From an uncultured Granulosicoccus sp. (lineage in GTDB: Bacteria; Pseudomonadota; Gammaproteobacteria; Granulosicoccales; Granulosicoccaceae): a stretch of DNA of 64,000 nucleotides. Shown in pieces: positions 10,301-17,658 of this stretch (positions are counted from its first letter, which is position 1; the number at the start of each line of letters is the position of its first letter). The notes beneath the pieces were generated by a model. It worked only from the letters and a program-made list of their open reading frames with translations, searched no databases and had not been told where the DNA came from. Both the position numbers and the translations under genes were made by a program. The stretch lies in assembly GCA_947499955.1 (NCBI GenBank), contig CANMQI010000007.1, positions 124,001 to 188,000 of the forward strand, read 5' to 3'.

Positions 10301-10636
10301 ATAGCCTCCTATGTACTGACGGCGTCACTGAGTTATGCGCTTTGTCCGGCGGGTGCCAGTCTGCCGCTTTTCGGGACCATCGTGCTCGATGAAGCTTTCT
10401 CGAGAAGCTCCCAGGTGGTGGCGGGTCGCATTATCGCCGCCCTCAGAGAGTTCGGGCTGCACGCCGTGTTCGTCACTCCGAACAAGGAAATGCGGCTGCT
10501 GCGCAATCACACACGATCGGCCATCATTGTGCATCGCCGCGCACAGGCCTCGACCCTGGTGTCGATGAGCTGGCAGGCGCTGGAAGAAGAGCGAGAGAGG
10601 GCCGGTGTCGATAGGCCGTTACACGACAAGTCGTGA
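7325..10636 (+). CDS. jetC: Wadjet JetC (SMC/MukB-like ATPase)
   Basis: This is the SMC-like motor of Wadjet. The Walker A motif GATGSGKTTLVDALM lies near residues 42-55. Two long coiled-coil arms flank a central hinge-like domain at roughly residues 450-600. The ABC signature SSQGGSGGEKE is near residue 980 and the Walker B TIVLDEAF near 1018. The 1103-residue length fits the family. JetC dimers extrude DNA loops with ATP, so small circles such as plasmids are detected and handed to JetD. The gene overlaps jetB at its start and jetD at its stop by 4 bp each, so the four genes form one coupled operon. Confidence 0.96.
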   Translation: MNSQASFAALADPLILTDIELYNWGGFNGRHKASIDPEGTAIVGATGSGKTTLVDALMTLLCANPRYNLASTGGHESDRDLGSYVRGVSGPGDGGSEQNHIARKGRTVTGIAARFENAEHSLRIGAVLWFDGSGASAADMKKLWLYADDPEQTLDHWLEVQHDGGMRALRQMDKQQTGIWTYPSKKAYLARLRDRFDVGENAFTLLNRAAGLKQLNSIDEIFRELVLDDESAFERALEVANSFDDLTDIREELEIAREQQRKLLPVAKFWKDFEKVTTDLEHQRTLRNVLPVWYAEQAATLWRATLARTTESLDTARRKASQLEEDRDRLRDISEAHREAYFGAGGTNIEQLELRIRDNQHERERRQQDADQYRKLTAALALNETLDAAALESNQRVAGERVAALESTIEEADRQTLDLRSTERDAENRRADLARELEEVRRRPDSNLPPAFQQFRSALAQTLEVDEASLPFVAELVQVKEGEQRWRGAIERAIGSHRLRILVPPEHIDAALSWVNSRDNRLHVRLFEAKEPAKAAVFFDDGFTRKLEFRTHPAREALKSLLAGIDRHCVDSPQALRHTAHAMTSAGLMSGHSQQFEKQDQKRLSADWMTGFDNRDRLAWLEQAVMEAEADLAMKAKEASEARRMLKALQMEKLMLERLVEIRFERIDVLGIDRLLDDLGQQLAALVDPESDTAKLKRQWEQGLAELGKLEKLLNSSQRDVMRLEQQVEQAERELANARARAAEGLDGEQRSLGDKHFTAITEESLGDILNIERKQSLGLQERIDALGTRLTDVRARLTQGMSDAKSVDRGALSDVGRELDDVPAYLERLRVLDEEALPEKRRRFLQYLNQSSDEGVTQLLSHIDNEVSMIEERIADLNGTLKRVDFQRERYLRLVSNKVVHESLRTLQRAQKDLNAARFKDDDGESQYRALRHLVALLRDACERRRTVGARALLDPRYRLEFAVSVISREDDTLIETRTSSQGGSGGEKEIIASYVLTASLSYALCPAGASLPLFGTIVLDEAFSRSSQVVAGRIIAALREFGLHAVFVTPNKEMRLLRNHTRSAIIVHRRAQASTLVSMSWQALEEERERAGVDRPLHDKS

Positions 10637-11793
10637 AGTCTCCTCATGATATTGCAGCACGCCTGCAGCGCCAATGGCAGCGCAAGTCGCTACGGCTCGA
10701 GATGCTGACCACCGTCGATGCCTGGCCTCGGCAATACGCGATAGGATTGCCTTCGGCGCGTGATCTGACTGCCACGCCGACGGCAATTCGTGAGCATGTC
10801 GCTCGCTGGCAACAGGTGTCGGTAGGCGAGGTGGTGTGGCGGGACGTGAACTATCGGGCAAGCTCCGAACCGCTCCGTCTGCCCTCGTACTGGATATTGC
10901 AACGGCCGTCCGACTGGATACGCGCAACCGCCGATCGTCAGATCGCGGCAGATTTTGCCTTGCTTGAATACCTGATTGGTCAATCGCTACCCGAGTTACG
11001 CGATGCGCTGATCACTCATCTGAAGTTACTGCAAGGCCGTTCTCGAGAAGAACTTCTGGCAGCGGTGGTGCTTGCCGCCAGGCTCACGCCGGGTGAAGCG
11101 CAAGGGCGGCCCTTGCGGTTGCTGGCAGGTCATGGCGTGGATACCAAGTTCTTTGAACGCAATCGCCAGTTGATGATTCGCCTGCTGGATGCTCGTTTCG
11201 GCGATGTGGTGAGTGAGCAAGGCTTGCATGCCTTTCTCGATGCCACGCCGGATGGTGAGCACTGGTTGCTGCTTGTGCCCCTGCAGCGTGACCTTCTGCC
11301 GTTCGATGTGCAACAGGTACGTTCACAGGAACTGGCGACCTTGCCAGCGCATGTCATTCGGGCGAGTCGCATCATTGTGGTCGAGAACCGTCAGTGCAGA
11401 CACTTGCTGCCCGAGCTCGATGACACCATCGCCATTCTGGGAAGTGGTCTGGATCTCGATTGGCTCAGGGCCGAGTGGTTGGACGGCAAGGACATTGCCT
11501 ATTGGGGTGATATGGATACCTGGGGCCTGAACATGCTGGCGCAAGCGCGACAACACCGAGGCTCGTTGACAGCGATATTGATGGACAGACAGACGTTTGA
11601 TCAGTATGCAGAAGGCAACGCGGTGACGGAGCCGGTCGGGGCAGGCGAGGAGCTGCCTGATGGGCTTGGGGTCGAGGAGCGGGCACTGTATCGCGGGTTG
11701 CAGTTATGCGAGCGTGGGCGTCTGGAGCAGGAATACCTGCCTTCTGCTGTGGTGCATGAGGCGTTCGAGCGGTGGGTGGCATCGTTGACTTGA
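10633..11793 (+). CDS. jetD: Wadjet JetD (topoisomerase VI-like nuclease)
   Basis: JetD is the effector nuclease of Wadjet and resembles the A subunit of topoisomerase VI. The N-terminal half matches DUF3322 and the C-terminal half matches the DUF2220 Toprim region. A Toprim glutamate sits in IIVVENRQ near residue 247 and the acidic pair in YWGDMDTWG near residue 290, so the metal-binding residues needed for DNA cleavage are present. The start is a GTG that overlaps the jetC stop. The gene ends the operon; the next gene is a hipB relic behind a hairpin-rich spacer. Confidence 0.94.
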   Translation: MKSPHDIAARLQRQWQRKSLRLEMLTTVDAWPRQYAIGLPSARDLTATPTAIREHVARWQQVSVGEVVWRDVNYRASSEPLRLPSYWILQRPSDWIRATADRQIAADFALLEYLIGQSLPELRDALITHLKLLQGRSREELLAAVVLAARLTPGEAQGRPLRLLAGHGVDTKFFERNRQLMIRLLDARFGDVVSEQGLHAFLDATPDGEHWLLLVPLQRDLLPFDVQQVRSQELATLPAHVIRASRIIVVENRQCRHLLPELDDTIAILGSGLDLDWLRAEWLDGKDIAYWGDMDTWGLNMLAQARQHRGSLTAILMDRQTFDQYAEGNAVTEPVGAGEELPDGLGVEERALYRGLQLCERGRLEQEYLPSAVVHEAFERWVASLT

Positions 11794-11830
11794 ATTGATT
11801 CTTCAAGCCTTGTCTTTACCCCAACGTGCG

Positions 11831-11882
11831 GAAAGCCCCGTACTTCAGGGCGGGGATGGGTAGCGCTAGAGGCGAAGCCTCT
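11831..11882 (+). ncRNA. Possible IS200/IS605 right-end (omega-RNA-like) relic
   Basis: Two hairpins follow jetD: CCCCG/CGGGG around a TACTTCAGGG-type loop, and AGAGGC-GAA-GCCTCT. The string AAGCCCCGTACTTCAGGGCG resembles the right ends of IS200/IS605 and IS1341-type elements, where the omega RNA used by TnpB ends. No tnpA or tnpB gene is present, so this would be a solo end left after loss of the element. It could instead act as the terminator of the Wadjet operon. Confidence 0.35.
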
Positions 11883-12008
11883 TGCTCGTCTAGAACGCTT
11901 TCAGATGCTGATGACCGGGAGGTGGCTCTCATGATCTGCTTCGAGACTGTGCTCAATACTCTGCGCACGACTATTGCTTAAGGGTGTGTCAGTGAAACTT
12001 TAAATACA

Positions 12009-12024
12009 CTTATGTAATCATAAG
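12009..12024. promoter_or_regulatory. Palindrome upstream of hipBA relic
   Basis: CTTATG-TAAT-CATAAG is a perfect inverted repeat with 6-bp arms in an AT-rich stretch, about 120 bp upstream of the hipB start. Since HipB-type antitoxins repress their own promoters through palindromes, it may be an old operator. No binding data support this. Confidence 0.3.
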
Positions 12025-12143
12025 ATAACATTAAAACTGATTGTGATCCGGATATCCAGTCACCCCTATCACCCAACAGGTATTGACTTTAATGTCTTCT
12101 CAAAATAACAATAATGGATGCAACGTAGCCCGGAGATTCCCTT

Positions 12144-12406
12144 ATGGCCGTTCCCGTCAAAGTACCCCGAGCGGCACGCAAGGAACTCGTGACGCTGGGG
12201 GAGAACATTCGCATCGCACGCCTGCGTCGACGGCTGACGGCCGAGATCGTTGCGCAGCGCGCCGGCACAACGCGCCAGACCATCGCTACGCGGCGGTTTT
12301 GCAGGCTCTGGGGCTTCTGAAAGGCTGGGGCGATCTGGACGACCCGGTGGGTGAGCAGATGGCGCTCGATGACCTGCCTCAGCGAGCGAGATTGAAGAAT
12401 GGTTGA
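12144..12406 (+). pseudogene. hipB: hipB-like antitoxin, frameshifted by internal deletion
   Basis: From the ATG at 12144 (GGAG 8 nt upstream) the frame encodes an XRE-type helix-turn-helix start, with LGENIRIARLRRRLTAEIVA and AGTTRQTIA. It then runs out of frame and stops at 12320. The family's expected C-terminal half, YAAVLQALGLLKGWGDLDD to the stop at 12406, continues in another frame. About a dozen codons are missing at the junction near 12290 and the reading frame is lost. HipB would repress the operon and neutralise HipA. The relic's stop overlaps the hipA ATG at 12399, preserving the usual coupled arrangement. Confidence 0.75.
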
Positions 12407-13315
12407 GGTCTGGATCGACTGGAAGGGGTTGAAACGAGTCGGCACACTTCACCGCCACGCTGGGCGAGGCAGAGAACGGGTGTGCCTGCACTGGTCAGTC
12501 TCGGAGATCTGCTTTATGCGTCACAGCGCGTGCTGCGGGGGAACGAGACCACCGAGGATCTGACACTGCTGTTTGCACCGGGAAGCTCCCTCGGCGGTGC
12601 ACGGCCGAAGGCCAGCGTTCTGGATCAGCACGGCCGTCTTTCCGTGGCGAAGTTTCCGAAAGAGACGGACACCCATTGCGTGGAACGCTGGGAAGCCATC
12701 GCATTGGCACTGGCCAGGCGAGCCGGCATCACGGTTGCCGATCATACGCTCGAAATGGCGGGTGACAGGCCTGTCTTTCTGTCCCACCGCTTTGATCGCA
12801 GCGATGAGGGCAGAATCCCGTTCATCTCCGCCATGGCGATGTTCAATGGTCGCGATGGTGAACACTACAGCTATCTGGATCTGGCAGACCTCATCACGTC
12901 GGAAAGCATCACACCTGACAGAGACCGAGAGGAGCTTTATCGGCGGGTCGCCTTTTCGATTCTCGTCACGAACCTCGACGACCACATGCGAAACCACGGA
13001 TTACTGCGTGGGCAGGGCGGCTGGCAGCTCTCACCGGCCTACGATATCAATCCCGTGCCAAGCCAACCCCGCGTGCTCGCAAGCTACATCGACGACGATA
13101 ATCCGGATGCCAATATCACACTTCACCGCGCGCAACACGAAGCCTATCTTCTGGAGCCCGGCGAGGCCGATAGCATCATCACAGAGGTGGCCGAGGCAGT
13201 CATGACCTGGCGAGAGGTTGCCCGCGACCTGGGCTCGCCGGAGCGGGAAATCAAGGCGATGAGAACGGCTTTCGAGCATGAGGAAATGGATGTGGTGAGT
13301 GCCGAAATACCATGA
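12399..13315 (+). pseudogene. hipA: hipA-like Ser/Thr kinase toxin with N-terminal deletion
   Basis: The ATG at 12399 opens a typical HipA N-terminus (VEVWIDWKGLKRVGTLHRHA), but after about 28 codons the frame is wrong. The kinase part resumes near 12482 in another frame at VPALVSLGDLLYASQ. Roughly 100 or more codons of the N-terminal subdomain are absent. The remaining kinase core is complete in motifs: the glycine-rich APGSSLGGARPKA, the lysine in VAKFPKE, the catalytic NLDDHMRNHG and the metal-binding SPAYDINP. HipA proteins phosphorylate targets such as glutamyl-tRNA synthetase and cause dormancy. A shorter protein starting at GTG 12482 could still be made, but it would lack the N-lobe docking region, so I regard the gene as dead. 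Confidence 0.7.
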
Positions 13316-13338
13316 TGGGCTTCCTCTGTCTCGTCAGG

Positions 13339-13523
13339 ACGGTTATCCCCAAATCCTGTGGATAAATATGTGGATGAACCACGTATAGATCGGTGAGGCT
13401 GAGTCCCTGTCATGCTCTCGTCATTCTGTACAAAGTATGCGCACCCGGAGGGTGTGCTTTTCTGCTAAAGCGTGGAGTTATCCATTCGCCTGCGGCGGGC
13501 AGGCTCGGTTTGAGCCAGTCTTC
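13339..13523. repeat. DnaA-box repeat, copy B (right end of Wadjet cassette)
   Basis: This is the direct-repeat partner of 4658-4842. Its final bases overlap the stop codon of the helicase gene on the minus strand (13522-13524). The inverted 9-mers TTATCCCCA and TGTGGATAA, the third TGTGGAT and the GTACAAAGTATGCGCACCCG block are shared with copy A. The 13316-13521 gap holds nothing else. Confidence 0.85.
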
Positions 13524-16500
13524 AAGCCACCGCCGCCCGATACTCGACAAACACATCACCCGGCAGAGGCTGCTTCAACCGCCAGGTGATCTGCATGGGC
13601 CGCTCTGATTGATGCTCGACATAGCTGGCCAGGCCTGCGCAGAAATACGGCATGGTTCGGCCATTGGGCTGCTTCTTGGCGGAGCGGATGAACAGGGCGA
13701 TGGAGCGGTTTCGCTGTTCATGGTGAATGTAATTCTGACCGGCTGTACTGTCAACCGTGACCTTGGCCTGAGTTTCCCAGTGGAACAGGTGTTCGCTGAT
13801 GGCGTAGTCCAGGTAGCGTGTGGTGGGGGAGTAGTCCTTCTCGGTTTTCTGCAGGGTGACGAAGAGCAGTTCCGTCTGCGTGGGGGCGTGCCAGTACACA
13901 CCAGCTTGCAGAGGCATGGGTTTGGCGACCGTGGAGGCCCCGAACGCTGCCAGAATTTCTTCGCGGGTGTAGCTGGCGTGTACTTGCAGAGGGACGGGGT
14001 GCAGCAGGCCGAGTGGGTGATGCAGGTGGGTGATTTGCGGCTGGAGCAGATCGAGTACGGCTAGCAGCTCGTGTCGCAGGCCCTCGTGTTGCCAGAAGGT
14101 GGCTGTTGCCTGGTCGAGGTTCTCGTAGTGATTTTTCTTCGGACTGAGGACGGTCAGTAGCAGGCCTTCGAGCTGACGATGGGTTCGCTCGTCCAGATTT
14201 GAGGCTTGCGGTGGGTGGGGCGAACTGAGCAGTTTCTGATAGGCACTGATGCGCTCCTGATCATCCAGATGCAACAGGCGGGCAATGCCACGACCGACCA
14301 TGGCTTCACCGTCAAGGGCGTCAGTCTGGTCGATGCCGGCCGCACGGCGCAGTTCCGTCCAGGTGTGGTTGCCTCGATAGAGGTCATCCAGCTCCAGGCC
14401 GGTCTCATGCAGATAGTTGGCAAGCGTGGTGTCACCGATGGTACGAAGCTCCTGAATGCGCTGGCGCCAGTCTGTAGGGAGAGATTCCTTGATGTTCTTC
14501 AGCACGACGTCTTTGCTGACCCGGTCCAGCTCCAGCAGGCAACCGGCGGGCAGGTATGGGAAGTCCTGTTTGATCTCTGTTTCGAGCTGACGCCGGCTCA
14601 GACCCAGCATGGCCCGATAGCGCAAGTCGAAGCGAAACTCCTTGCGGTGATGACCCACGAAGTCGAGCACCGTGAGCACCTCCTTGCCGTCAGCGCGCCG
14701 CAGGCCTCGTCCCAGTTGCTGCAGAAAGATGGTGGCACTCTCGGTGGGGCGCAGCATCAGAACGACATCAACGGTAGGGATATCCACCCCTTCGTTGAAC
14801 AGATCCACCGTGAACAGAATATTCTGCTTGCCCTCGCGCAGTTCGTCGAGTGCGGTGCGCCGATCGACCGAGGTGTTCCGGGAGGTGACGGCCAGCGCGG
14901 CGATACCGGCTCGTGCAAATCGCTCGGCCATGAAGTGAGCATGTTCGATACTGACGCAGAACCCCAGCGCTCGCATACGTGTCGGCTCCCCGATCTTGTC
15001 GACCACGGCTTGTATTACCTTCGACGCTCGCAGGTCATCACCGGTGTACAGATTTGTCAGCTCCTTGATGTCGTAGCCGCCGCCTCGACGCCAGGTGATC
15101 TTCGACAGATCGGTGGAATCATGAATACCGAAGTAGTGGAAGGGGGAAAGCAGGCCTTGTTCTAGTGCATCCCACAATCGCAGCTCGACGCTGACTTTGC
15201 CGTCGAACCACTTGAGGATATCGAGCCCATCGGTACGTTCCGGGGTGGCTGTCAGGCCGAGCAAGTGACGGGGCTTGATGTGATTGAGCAATGCCTCGTA
15301 GCTGTTGGCTGCAGCGTGATGGAATTCATCGATGATGACGACATCGAATTGCGTGGGGTCGAGCGTGGTGACATCGTTGGCGGTAATGGATTGAATGGAG
15401 GCGAAGACGTGGTCCCATTGACTGGGGCTTTGCCCGTCAACCCAGAGCTCACCGAATGAGCCGCTGCGTAGAACGTGTCGAAAAGTGGTTTGGCTTTGCA
15501 CGAGGATTTCACTGCGATGGGCTACAAACAGCAAGCGAGACCGGGGAAGGTCGGCTTTCAACTGACGGTAGTCGAAGGCCGCCATGATGGTTTTACCCGT
15601 ACCGGTTGCCGCGACAACGAGATTGTTCGGATAGCCCTTGGCCCGTTCTACCTGCAAGCGCTCGAGAATTTGACGCTGGAAGGGGTAGGGCTGAATGTCG
15701 AAGGGCGTGACGATGGAGTCATCGGTCTCGCGGGCTGTGGCCTTGATGAACTGTTCACGATCGAAGACTTCGAAATGCGCATCTTCCCAGTAGGTGGCAA
15801 AGGTGCGTTCGAACGCAGTTATCAGCTCCGGATTGAGTCGCTGGGAGGCGCGAACATTCCACTCCAGGCCCGGTGTCATGGCGGAGAAGGTGAGGTTCGA
15901 AGAACCAATGTAGACGGTGGAGAAGCCGGTTTTGCGTTGGAACAACCAGGCCTTGGCATGCAGTCGAGTGGTGGAGGTGTCGTAGCTGACCTTGATCTCG
16001 GCGCCCAGCTCTTTCAAGACGTCCAGTGCCTTGAGTTCCGTGCTGCCCGTGTAGGTGGTGGTGATGATGCGAATCTTTCTACCGGCCTCGGTGTGGCGTT
16101 TGAGGCTGGGCAGCAGCTGGCGAATGCCGGTCCAGCGGATGAAGGCCAGAACCAGATCGATCCTGTCAGCCGACTCTATCTCGGCTTCTATCTCTCTACC
16201 CACGGCGGGCTGATCACGCGCATTGGTCATCAGCACGGTGTCCCTCAATGGAGTCAGTGGCTGACGGATAGGGATGGGTGCGTTGGTGGGGGAGAGATGG
16301 TTGACGGCAAGTAGCCGGCTCACGGGGTCGGTCAAGGAACTTGGCAAGGATTCCGCATCAGCTTCTTCATGAGCGAGCGCATTGATGACGGCCTGTGACA
16401 GCGTGATGGCCGCTGCGGCTCTGTCATCGGGTGTCACCGAGGTCAGGGTGCGTGAGACCCATTTCCCGACCAGCTCGCCGACTCGGTCGGGGAGTTCTGC

Positions 16501-16641
16501 GGGATCTACCTGCTTGATGTCCGGGCTCAGTTGGGCCTGGGCGAGGTCGGCGAGTTGATCGTGGAGTTGTCGGTCGATCAGTTGGTCATATAGGCCGGGT
16601 TCGGCTGGGAGTGGGGTGAATCCATCCACTTTGTTGGGCAT
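13522..16641 (-). CDS. PLD-nuclease / SF2 helicase / DUF3427 protein
   Basis: The 1039-residue protein has three parts. A phospholipase-D-like nuclease domain occupies about residues 110-290, with RLHAKAWLF and YIGSSNLT forming an HxK...N/D-type active site. An SF2 helicase core spans about 320-690, with Walker A ATGTGKT near 348, DEFHH as motif II near 440, LTATPER as motif III and QQLGRGLRR as motif VI. A DUF3427 region follows at the C-terminus. Such proteins resemble restriction translocases and are frequent in defence islands, so DNA cleavage coupled to translocation is inferred, not shown. The stop codon lies inside repeat copy B. Fragments of this gene's 5' end recur at 16932-17360 and 19111-19312. 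Confidence 0.85.
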   Translation of the reverse strand: MPNKVDGFTPLPAEPGLYDQLIDRQLHDQLADLAQAQLSPDIKQVDPAELPDRVGELVGKWVSRTLTSVTPDDRAAAAITLSQAVINALAHEEADAESLPSSLTDPVSRLLAVNHLSPTNAPIPIRQPLTPLRDTVLMTNARDQPAVGREIEAEIESADRIDLVLAFIRWTGIRQLLPSLKRHTEAGRKIRIITTTYTGSTELKALDVLKELGAEIKVSYDTSTTRLHAKAWLFQRKTGFSTVYIGSSNLTFSAMTPGLEWNVRASQRLNPELITAFERTFATYWEDAHFEVFDREQFIKATARETDDSIVTPFDIQPYPFQRQILERLQVERAKGYPNNLVVAATGTGKTIMAAFDYRQLKADLPRSRLLFVAHRSEILVQSQTTFRHVLRSGSFGELWVDGQSPSQWDHVFASIQSITANDVTTLDPTQFDVVIIDEFHHAAANSYEALLNHIKPRHLLGLTATPERTDGLDILKWFDGKVSVELRLWDALEQGLLSPFHYFGIHDSTDLSKITWRRGGGYDIKELTNLYTGDDLRASKVIQAVVDKIGEPTRMRALGFCVSIEHAHFMAERFARAGIAALAVTSRNTSVDRRTALDELREGKQNILFTVDLFNEGVDIPTVDVVLMLRPTESATIFLQQLGRGLRRADGKEVLTVLDFVGHHRKEFRFDLRYRAMLGLSRRQLETEIKQDFPYLPAGCLLELDRVSKDVVLKNIKESLPTDWRQRIQELRTIGDTTLANYLHETGLELDDLYRGNHTWTELRRAAGIDQTDALDGEAMVGRGIARLLHLDDQERISAYQKLLSSPHPPQASNLDERTHRQLEGLLLTVLSPKKNHYENLDQATATFWQHEGLRHELLAVLDLLQPQITHLHHPLGLLHPVPLQVHASYTREEILAAFGASTVAKPMPLQAGVYWHAPTQTELLFVTLQKTEKDYSPTTRYLDYAISEHLFHWETQAKVTVDSTAGQNYIHHEQRNRSIALFIRSAKKQPNGRTMPYFCAGLASYVEHQSERPMQITWRLKQPLPGDVFVEYRAAVA

Positions 16642-16711
16642 TGTGGGAGGGGCGTCCTTGGGATTCTGATTTTGAGGGAGTATAGGCTATGGCCTGGTTG
16701 GCTGATGTTTT

Positions 16712-16774
16712 GACACGATAACCTAGTGATCGCCTGACACAATAACCTGAAAACTATCGGACACAATGACCTGA
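16712..16774. repeat. Three 24-bp-period repeats (GACACRATAACCTR), unit 1
   Basis: GACACGATAACCTAG at 16712, GACACAATAACCTGA at 16736 and GACACAATGACCTGA at 16760 are spaced exactly 24 bp apart. Such regularly spaced repeats occur at the ends of IS21-family elements and at iteron-type binding sites. No transposase is present here. Confidence 0.6.
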
Positions 16775-17070
16775 TTTCATCCTGACTGATGATCCGAAGG
16801 AGGCTTGGGAAAATGTCGTCGAGCCTCAGTTAGCGCTTGATGTCCTGGTTGCCGATATCGTTCAGGAAATCGGGGCGGCGTGGTGCCAGGCGCGTCTGTG
16901 CCAGCTCAGTGAGCTGCTGATGCGGTTGCTGATCGATCAGCTGGTCATATAGGCCGGGTTCGGCTGGGAGTGGGGTGAATCCATCCACTTTGTTGGGCAT
17001 TGTGGGAGGGGCGTCCTTGGGATTCTGATTTTGAGGGAGTATAGGCTATGGCCTGGTTGGCTGATGTTTT

Positions 17071-17133
17071 GACACGATAACCTAGTGATCGCCTGACACA
17101 ATAACCTGAAAACTATCGGACACAATGACCTGA
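17071..17133. repeat. Three 24-bp-period repeats, unit 2
   Basis: This is the copy of the 16712-16774 array carried by the second 359-bp unit, at an offset of exactly 359 bp. Confidence 0.6.
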
Positions 17134-17188
17134 TTTCATCCTGACTGATGATCCGAAGGAGGCTTGGGAAAATGTCGTCGAGCCTCAG

Positions 17189-17360
17189 TTAGCGCTTGAT
17201 GTCCTGGTTGCCGATATCGTTCAGGAAATCGGGGCGGCGTGGTGCCAGGCGCGTCTGTGCCAGCTCAGTGAGCTGCTGATGCGGTTGCTGATCGATCAGC
17301 TGGTCGTAGAGGTCAGGTTCAGCTGGGAGTGGGGTGAATCCATCCACTATGTTGGGCAAT
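17189..17360 (-). pseudogene. 5' fragment of the DUF3427-helicase gene
   Basis: Read on the minus strand, this segment encodes DGFTPLPAEPDLYDQLID followed by QLTELAQTRLAP, clearly homologous to residues 5-45 of the helicase at 13522-16641, before stopping at 17189. It is more diverged than the two 359-bp units and has no ATG at the expected place. It appears to come from a different allele of the helicase gene. Confidence 0.7.
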
Positions 17361-17562
17361 GTGGGAGGGGCGTCCTTTGGATTCCGTTGTGTAGGACGAC
17401 AGATCATCAATTTGTGTGATGCCGGATGGAGTTCCGAGGTTGTTTGCCGAGAATCGTTGGACCACACACCAACTGATATGGACTCGTAAGAAAAGCCTTG
17501 TCGGTAGCTATTTGCTGCCAGTTTCCTGAGCAACCTATAACAACCGAGGTTAAATCATCCTG

Positions 17563-17635
17563 ATCGCGCCATCTTTAGTGGCGCGATTTTTCCAATCGCG
17601 CCATAATCGCGCCACGGAATCTCGTAAACGCGCCA
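17563..17635. promoter_or_regulatory. Operator-like array upstream of the Fic gene
   Basis: The 9-mer ATCGCGCCA occurs at 17563, inverted as TGGCGCGAT at 17579, and again within AATCGCGCCA at 17594 and 17605; a degenerate AACGCGCCA lies at 17627. The first two form a hairpin and the direct copies are 11 bp apart, one helical turn. The array ends 24 bp before the chosen Fic start. The Fic protein has an N-terminal winged helix, so autoregulation through these sites is likely. Confidence 0.55.
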
Positions 17636-17658
17636 ACTGGGAAAACGAATTGCGACCG

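Larger units (their letters stand above)
16573..17380. repeat. 359-bp tandem duplication made of gene fragments
   Basis: Positions 16573-16931 and 16932-17290 are almost identical and lie head to tail with a 359-bp period; a third, diverged partial copy runs to about 17380. Each unit contains the first ~25 codons of the helicase gene (minus strand), a spacer with three 24-bp-spaced repeats, and a stretch on the plus strand that encodes the start of a YhcG-type protein (VEPQLALDVLVADIV, compare 25806). A further helicase 5' fragment ends the unit. The near-perfect identity points to a recent duplication. Confidence 0.85.

Noticed and set aside
16578..17125. Two identical 62-codon frames on the minus strand
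   Set aside because: They are the duplicated 5' ends of the helicase gene read in another frame.
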